Shown here: one piece after another, positions 22,912-27,678 of the stretch | Numbering within the stretch: position 1 is the first letter of the stretch | How the letters are laid out: every line of letters begins with the position of its first letter | Assembly: GCA_045652815.1 (NCBI GenBank) | Contig: JAZOLH010000067.1 | Span: 1-27,678, forward strand | DNA from: UMGS755 sp045652815 | GTDB lineage: Bacteria > Bacillota > Clostridia > UBA1381 > UBA9506 | DNA: 27,678 nucleotides | Direction: 5' to 3' | Position numbers and translations under genes: made by a program | The notes under the pieces: model-generated | Told to the model about the DNA's origin: nothing | The model's input: only the letters and a program-made list of their open reading frames with translations | Database searches by the model: none

Positions 22912-23892
22912 ATGGCTAAACTTACATATGCTCAGGCAATCCGTCAGGTTATCCAGCAGGAAATGCAGCGTGATGAACGCGTATTCTGTATGGGTGAAGA
23001 CGTTGAAAAATTAGGTGGCGTTTTTGGTACCACCCGTGACTTATACAAAGAATTCGGTGAAGACCGTATCCGTAACACCCCCATTTCCGAATCTGCAATC
23101 GTAGGTTCTGCTCTGGGTGCGGCTTGTGCAGGTATGCGTCCTATCGCTGAACTGATGTACTGGGACTTTGCATTCGTTTGTGCTGACCAGATTTTCAACC
23201 AGGTTTGCAAAACCCGTTACGTATTCGGCGGCAACGCTAAAATCCCCATGGTTACCCGCAGCCAGGAAGGTACCGGACGTGGTAACGCGGCAACTCACTC
23301 TCAGTGTGTAGAAAGTATCTTCATGCACATCCCGGGCGTTAAAGTGGCTTGCCCCTCTACTCCGGCTGAAGCAGCAGGTCTTCTGCGCAGTGCTATCCGT
23401 GATGACAACCCGGTTTGCTTCTTTGAACACAAAGCACTGTACATCACCAAAGGTGAAGTGCCCGACGATCCGGACTTTATGATTCCCTTCGGCAAAGCTG
23501 ACATCAAGCGTGAAGGTACCGATGTAACCATCGTTGCTAACCTGCTTTATGTAAGCCGTGCTTTAGAAGCTGCTGAAGAACTGGCAAAAGAAGGCATCTC
23601 TGCCGAAGTTATTGACCCCCGTACTTTAGTACCCTTTGACTACGATACCGTAGCTGAAAGCGTTAAGAAAACCGGCCGCTTGGTTGTTGTTCACGAAGCA
23701 CACGAATCTAACGGTTGGGGCGCTCAGGTTTGCGCTAAAGTGGGTCAGATGGTATTCCCCTATTTAGATGCTGCTCCCAAACATTTAGGTGCTAAGGCTT
23801 GTCCTCTGCCCTTTAACATTGGTCTGGAATCCGCTGTTATCCCCAGCATTAAAGAAATCGTTGATGCCTGCAAGGCAGCAATGTATCGCTAA
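22912..23892 (+). CDS. TPP-dependent dehydrogenase E1 component, beta subunit
   Basis: 326 residues. N-terminal pyrimidine-binding domain (MGEDVEKLGGVFGTT, TPISESAIVGSALGAA) and C-terminal transketolase domain (EVIDPRTLVPFDYDTV, VVVHEAHESNGWGAQ). It pairs with the alpha subunit to make the E1 heterotetramer. The usual active-site stretch appears as RSQEGTGRGNAATHSQ, a variant of the more common GPNG/SPIG form. AAGGAGG lies just before the ATG, 14 bases after E1-alpha. Confidence 0.92.
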   Translation: MAKLTYAQAIRQVIQQEMQRDERVFCMGEDVEKLGGVFGTTRDLYKEFGEDRIRNTPISESAIVGSALGAACAGMRPIAELMYWDFAFVCADQIFNQVCKTRYVFGGNAKIPMVTRSQEGTGRGNAATHSQCVESIFMHIPGVKVACPSTPAEAAGLLRSAIRDDNPVCFFEHKALYITKGEVPDDPDFMIPFGKADIKREGTDVTIVANLLYVSRALEAAEELAKEGISAEVIDPRTLVPFDYDTVAESVKKTGRLVVVHEAHESNGWGAQVCAKVGQMVFPYLDAAPKHLGAKACPLPFNIGLESAVIPSIKEIVDACKAAMYR

Positions 23893-23906
23893 GGAGGGCG
23901 CGATTT

Positions 23907-25247
23907 ATGGCTACAGTTATTACAATGCCCAAACAGGGTCTGATGATGACAGAAGGTACCATCGTACAGTGGATTGTTAAAGAAGGCGAAACAATGACCG
24001 CCGGCAAACCGCTGTTTGAAATGGAAACCGATAAACTGACCATCACCATGGACGCTGAACAGGATGGCACACTCCTTAAAATCATTCGCGGTGAAGGTGA
24101 AGTTGTTCCCATCACCGAACCTATCGCTATCGTCGGCGAACCCGGCGAAGATATTTCTGCTCTGCTGGCTTCTGCGGCTCCCGCTGAAGAAGCAAAAGCA
24201 GAAGAAGCTGCTCCCGAAGCCGCTGCACCCGCTGCAGAAGCAGCACCTGCTGCCGCTGCACCCGTAGATCGTGCACCCGGCGAAAAGGTTATGGCTTCTC
24301 CCCGTGCTAAACTGCGCGCTGAAGAAAACGGTATCGACATCGCTAAAGTTGGCGGCACAGGTCCCGACGGTTTCGTTGTGGAACGTGACGTATTTGCTTA
24401 CAAAAACGCTCAGCCCGCTGTTACACCTCTTGCCGCTAATATGGCAAGCGCACAGGGTATTGACCTTGCCGGCGTAACCGGCACAGGCACAAACGGTAAA
24501 ATCACCGTTGCCGATCTGGCACAGGGTGCTACCGCAAATGCAGCTGTTATCGGCTCTCGCGGCACAAGAGTTGAACCTATGAGCGGTATGAGAAAAGCAA
24601 TCTCCCGCAACATGATGGCAAGTAAAGCAACCAACGCACAGACCAGCCACCGTATCACCGTTGATATGACCGCGGCTGTGGCTCTGCGTAAACAGTTAAA
24701 AGATGCAGGTGTTAAAGTTTCCTTTAACGATATCATCGTTCGTGTTTGTGCTAAGGCTCTGTCTGAAATGCCCATTATGAACGCTTCCACCGGCGAAAAC
24801 GAAATCATTTACCACGATTACGTAAACGTTGGTGTGGCTGTTTCCGTTCCCGGCGGCTTAATCGTGCCCGTTGTGAAGGATGCTGACCTGTTAAACGTTC
24901 AGGGTATTGCAGCTCAGTCTGCAGCTTTAATTGAAAAAGCAAGAGAAGGTCGCCTTGCTCCCGATGATTATAAGGGCGGTACATTCACCGTTTCTTCTCT
25001 GGGTATGTTCGACCTTGACGATTTCGTTGCTATCATCAATCCGCCCGAATCTGCAATCTTAGCAGTTGGTAAGATTGGTAAAACACCCGTTGTTGTAACA
25101 AATAAAGACGGTGAAGACGAAATCGCTATCCGTTCTATGTGCAACCTGACCTTATCCTATGACCACCGCATTATCGACGGTGCTGAAGCGGCTCAGTTCT
25201 TAAAGAGAGTGAAGACTCTCTTGGAAACGCCCGCTCTGATGATCTAA
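23907..25247 (+). CDS. Dihydrolipoamide acyltransferase (E2) with two E3-binding domains
   Basis: 446 residues. Lipoyl domain 1-80 with lipoylated K43 (METDKLTI), an Ala/Glu/Pro-rich linker (about 88-123), a first peripheral-subunit-binding domain (about 128-165, ASPRAKLRAEENGIDI...), a second similar one (about 172-207, TPLAANMASAQGIDL...), then the acyltransferase domain with the catalytic D419-H420-R-x2-D-G motif. It transfers the acyl group from lipoamide to CoA and forms the core of the complex. Two binding domains rather than one is unusual. AAGGAGG precedes the ATG. Confidence 0.92.
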   Translation: MATVITMPKQGLMMTEGTIVQWIVKEGETMTAGKPLFEMETDKLTITMDAEQDGTLLKIIRGEGEVVPITEPIAIVGEPGEDISALLASAAPAEEAKAEEAAPEAAAPAAEAAPAAAAPVDRAPGEKVMASPRAKLRAEENGIDIAKVGGTGPDGFVVERDVFAYKNAQPAVTPLAANMASAQGIDLAGVTGTGTNGKITVADLAQGATANAAVIGSRGTRVEPMSGMRKAISRNMMASKATNAQTSHRITVDMTAAVALRKQLKDAGVKVSFNDIIVRVCAKALSEMPIMNASTGENEIIYHDYVNVGVAVSVPGGLIVPVVKDADLLNVQGIAAQSAALIEKAREGRLAPDDYKGGTFTVSSLGMFDLDDFVAIINPPESAILAVGKIGKTPVVVTNKDGEDEIAIRSMCNLTLSYDHRIIDGAEAAQFLKRVKTLLETPALMI

Positions 25248-25257
25248 GGAGGGCACT

Positions 25258-26646
25258 ATGAAACAATTTGATGCAGTTGTAATCGGCGGCGGTCCCGGCG
25301 GCTATGAATGTGCCATTCGTCTGTCTCAGAACGGTCTTAACACCGCACTGGTTGAAGAAGACAAATTGGGCGGCACCTGCTTAAACCGCGGCTGTATCCC
25401 CACAAAAGCTTTGCTTCACGCGGCTGATGTGTACCACGAAGCAAAAACAGGTGATATGTTCGGTATCTTTGCCGAAAATGTAACCTATGATTATGAAAAA
25501 ATCGTTGCCAGAAAAGATGCTGTTGTTTCTCAGCTTCGTAATGGTATCGGTTTCTTAGAAAAGAGCCACGGTGTTACCGTGATTAACGCCCGCGGTACTT
25601 TGAAAGATGCTCACACTGTTTCCTTGTCTGACGGTGAAACATTAGAAGCAAAATACATTGTACTGGCAACCGGCTCTTCTCCGGCTCGCATCCCCATCCC
25701 CGGCATTGACCTTGCCGGTGTTGTGGATTCTACCGGACTCCTCGAAATGACCACCTGCCCCAAACACATCATCATTGTGGGCGGCGGCGTTATCGGTACT
25801 GAATTTGCAACTTTCTACAGCCGCTTAGGTGTGAAAGTTACCATCATCGAAATGATTGACCGTATCCTCGGTCCCCTGGATAAAGACATTTCTGACTTTG
25901 TTGCAGGCGAACTCAAAGCCGATGGCGTGGAAATCATTACCGGTGTTCGTGTTGAATCTATCGAAAAAGGCTTAAAGGTTAACTATGCTGATAAAGCAGG
26001 TAACAAGGGCACCGTAGAAGGCGATGTTGTTCTGATGGCAGGCGGCAGAACCCCCAATTCTAAGAATATGGGTTTAGAAGCTGTCGGCGTCGCTATGAAC
26101 AAGCGCGGCTTTATCGAAACTGATGGTCTGTGCCGCACAAATGTAGCAGGCATTTATGCCATCGGTGACGTTAACGGTAAACTGCTGCTGGCCCACACTG
26201 CTTCTGCGCAGGGCCTGCAGGTAGCAGACCATATCGCAGGCAAACATTGCAAACAGGTTGAAATTAACCGTATTCCTTCCTGTGTATATTGCAATCCCGA
26301 AGCCGCTATGGTTGGTTTAACCGAAGCACAGGCAAAAGAAACAGGCAAAGATGTTGGCGTTGGCGTGTTCAGCTTATCCGGCAACGGTAAAGCAATGACT
26401 TCCGGCGAAAACAAAGGTCTTGCTAAATTTGTGTTCGATAAAAAGACAGAAGAAATCCTTGGCTTCCACATTGTTGGTCCCCGTGCAACTGACCTTGTTG
26501 CCGAAGTTGCCGCTGTAATGGAATGCGAAGGCACCATTTCTGAAATCGCACACGCAGTACATCCCCACCCCACCGTTAGTGAAGTTTTAATGGAAGCGGC
26601 GCACGTTTGCCACGGCAACTGTGTACATGCTCCCAAGGCAAAATAA
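25258..26646 (+). CDS. lpdA: Dihydrolipoyl dehydrogenase (E3)
   Basis: 462 residues. FAD motif GGGPGGYECA, redox-active cysteines C41 and C46 (GGTCLNRGC), NAD motif GGGVIGTEFA and the C-terminal H437/E442 dyad (HPTVSE). It reoxidises dihydrolipoamide with NAD+. It has no N-terminal lipoyl domain. The last residues carry two extra cysteines (HVCHGNCVH). AAGGAGG overlaps the E2 stop region, 10 bases upstream. It belongs to the complex encoded in this operon. Confidence 0.95.
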   Translation: MKQFDAVVIGGGPGGYECAIRLSQNGLNTALVEEDKLGGTCLNRGCIPTKALLHAADVYHEAKTGDMFGIFAENVTYDYEKIVARKDAVVSQLRNGIGFLEKSHGVTVINARGTLKDAHTVSLSDGETLEAKYIVLATGSSPARIPIPGIDLAGVVDSTGLLEMTTCPKHIIIVGGGVIGTEFATFYSRLGVKVTIIEMIDRILGPLDKDISDFVAGELKADGVEIITGVRVESIEKGLKVNYADKAGNKGTVEGDVVLMAGGRTPNSKNMGLEAVGVAMNKRGFIETDGLCRTNVAGIYAIGDVNGKLLLAHTASAQGLQVADHIAGKHCKQVEINRIPSCVYCNPEAAMVGLTEAQAKETGKDVGVGVFSLSGNGKAMTSGENKGLAKFVFDKKTEEILGFHIVGPRATDLVAEVAAVMECEGTISEIAHAVHPHPTVSEVLMEAAHVCHGNCVHAPKAK

Positions 26647-26684
26647 TTAAAAAAATCTACATTTAAATTTAGGAGGAATTTATC

Positions 26685-27678
26685 ATGGCTAAAATTAGAG
26701 TAGGCGTTGCAGGTTACGGTACCATCGGTCAGAGACTGGCTGACGGCGTTGCTATGCAGGAAGATATGGAACTGGTTGGTATCGCGGACCTGGCCCCCAC
26801 CCTTTCCATTCAGGCACTTCGTGAAATGGATATGATCGGCGCAAATGGCGTTGAGTACAAACTGTACTTAGTAGATGGCGCTGATAAAGCTGCTTTTGAA
26901 GCAAAAGACATCCCCGTTGCTGGTACTTTTGAAGAACTGTGCAAAAACGTTGATGTTATGCTGGACTCTTCTCCGGGCGGCGTTGGCGCTAAGAACAAAG
27001 AACTCTACGAAAAATTAGGCGTTAAAGCTATTTTCCAGGGTGGCGAAAAGAACAGCGTTGCTGACGTTTTCTTCCATGGTTATGCTAACTATGAAAAAGG
27101 TGTTGGCGCTGACTACTTAAAACTGACTTCTTGTAACACCACCGGTTTAATCCGTACCGTTGACTGCTTAGACAGAGAATTTGGTGTTGAAAAAGTTGCG
27201 ATCACCATCATCCGTCGTGTTGCTGACCCCGGTGACTACCATCGTGGTTTAACCAACGCTCTGCAGATGGATAAGGCGCCCAGCCATCAGGCAGTTGACC
27301 TTATGACCATTATGCCTCACGTTGAAGCAACCGGTATCTTAGTACACACCCCTGTTACCCACGGTCACATCATCACCGTTTTAGTAACCGGTAAAGATGG
27401 CAAGAAAATCACCAAGGAAGCGGCTCTGGCTGCATTCCAGAAACATCCCCGTATCCGTGTGGTATCCATCGACGAAGGTTTCAAAGGCAACGCTTCCTTA
27501 TTCAAATATGCGCGTGACCTGGGCAACCGTCGTGGCGATATGTACGAAATCGGTCTGTGGGAAGATTCTATCGTTGAATCCGGTAACGACATTATGTTCG
27601 CTATCAACATTCCTCAGGAATCTGTTACCATCCCCGAAACCATCGACGCTATCCGTGCTTCCATGAGCATGCAGACCA
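26685..27678 (+). CDS. Type II (archaeal-type) glyceraldehyde-3-phosphate dehydrogenase, 3' end cut
   Basis: 331 codons are visible with no stop; family length is about 335-345, so only a few residues are missing. The NAD(P) motif is GVAGYGTIGQRL, the family phrase SSPGGVGAKNKELYEKLGVKAIFQGGEK is present in two blocks, and the catalytic cysteine is C150 in SCNTTGL. This is the archaeal GAPDH family, distinct from the usual bacterial SCTTN enzymes. It oxidises glyceraldehyde-3-phosphate (or a related aldehyde) to the acyl phosphate, usually with NADP+ or both coenzymes. AGGAGG precedes the ATG; 38 bases separate it from the E3 gene with no terminator, so it belongs to the operon. Confidence 0.92.
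   Translation, partial: MAKIRVGVAGYGTIGQRLADGVAMQEDMELVGIADLAPTLSIQALREMDMIGANGVEYKLYLVDGADKAAFEAKDIPVAGTFEELCKNVDVMLDSSPGGVGAKNKELYEKLGVKAIFQGGEKNSVADVFFHGYANYEKGVGADYLKLTSCNTTGLIRTVDCLDREFGVEKVAITIIRRVADPGDYHRGLTNALQMDKAPSHQAVDLMTIMPHVEATGILVHTPVTHGHIITVLVTGKDGKKITKEAALAAFQKHPRIRVVSIDEGFKGNASLFKYARDLGNRRGDMYEIGLWEDSIVESGNDIMFAINIPQESVTIPETIDAIRASMSMQT

Noticed and set aside
23889..24650. 253-codon antisense open frame over the E2 gene
   Set aside because: Cys/Gly/Ser/Phe-rich shadow of the Ala/Glu-rich E2 codons, no ribosome site, no family resemblance.
1..27678. CRISPR array, prophage, insertion sequence or rRNA/tRNA genes
   Set aside because: No regularly spaced repeats, no transposase or phage proteins, and no RNA-gene signatures were seen on either strand.

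Overview
The window looks like the chromosome of a low- to mid-GC, anaerobic, endospore-forming Firmicute of the class Clostridia. The evidence is a cotJABC spore-coat operon, a PerR/reverse-rubrerythrin oxygen-defence operon, an HTH-desulfoferrodoxin protein, an IreB-type phosphoprotein, strong AGGAGG ribosome sites and many TTGNNN-17-TATAAT promoters. No rRNA, tRNA, CRISPR array, transposase or phage gene was seen.

Layout. 1-2670 (+): the 3' end of an AraC-type regulator; perR and reverse rubrerythrin behind a consensus promoter with tandem PerR boxes; a small BFD-like [2Fe-2S] protein; and a PepSY lipoprotein. 2674-2911: a gene-free, highly structured element bounded by repeats, one copy of which forms the 3' end of argF. 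2897-4196: argF (-), divergent from an HPr-like protein lacking the phosphoryl histidine (+). 4238-15790 (-): ireB-queG-U32 peptidase-dut, then maf-mreBCD-mrdA (cell shape and wall elongation), then mgsA and ligA, with terminators between the blocks. 16010-17039 (+): cotJABC. 17085-19493 (-): a lipoprotein, an XRE regulator fused to a complete desulfoferrodoxin (superoxide reductase) module, a single-PAS protein and a GntR/FCD regulator. 19774-27678 (+): a long operon, divergent from the GntR gene, encoding a transaldolase-family protein, a zinc-dependent dehydrogenase, the E1-alpha, E1-beta, E2 and E3 subunits of a 2-oxoacid/acetoin dehydrogenase complex, and an archaeal-type (type II) glyceraldehyde-3-phosphate dehydrogenase cut by the window edge.

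How the parts work together. The perR block is a peroxide-inducible detoxification unit. The mre block is a standard elongasome operon, but the minCDE-rodA genes that commonly sit between mrdA and mgsA in clostridia are absent. The GntR-controlled operon is the best candidate for an undescribed catabolic route: aldol cleavage or transfer, polyol or hydroxyketone oxidation, a TPP/lipoyl complex giving an acyl-CoA, and phosphorylating aldehyde oxidation. Its substrate cannot be read from sequence. The HTH-desulfoferrodoxin protein keeps all nine iron ligands but replaces the catalytic lysine of superoxide reductases, which suggests a redox sensor rather than an enzyme.
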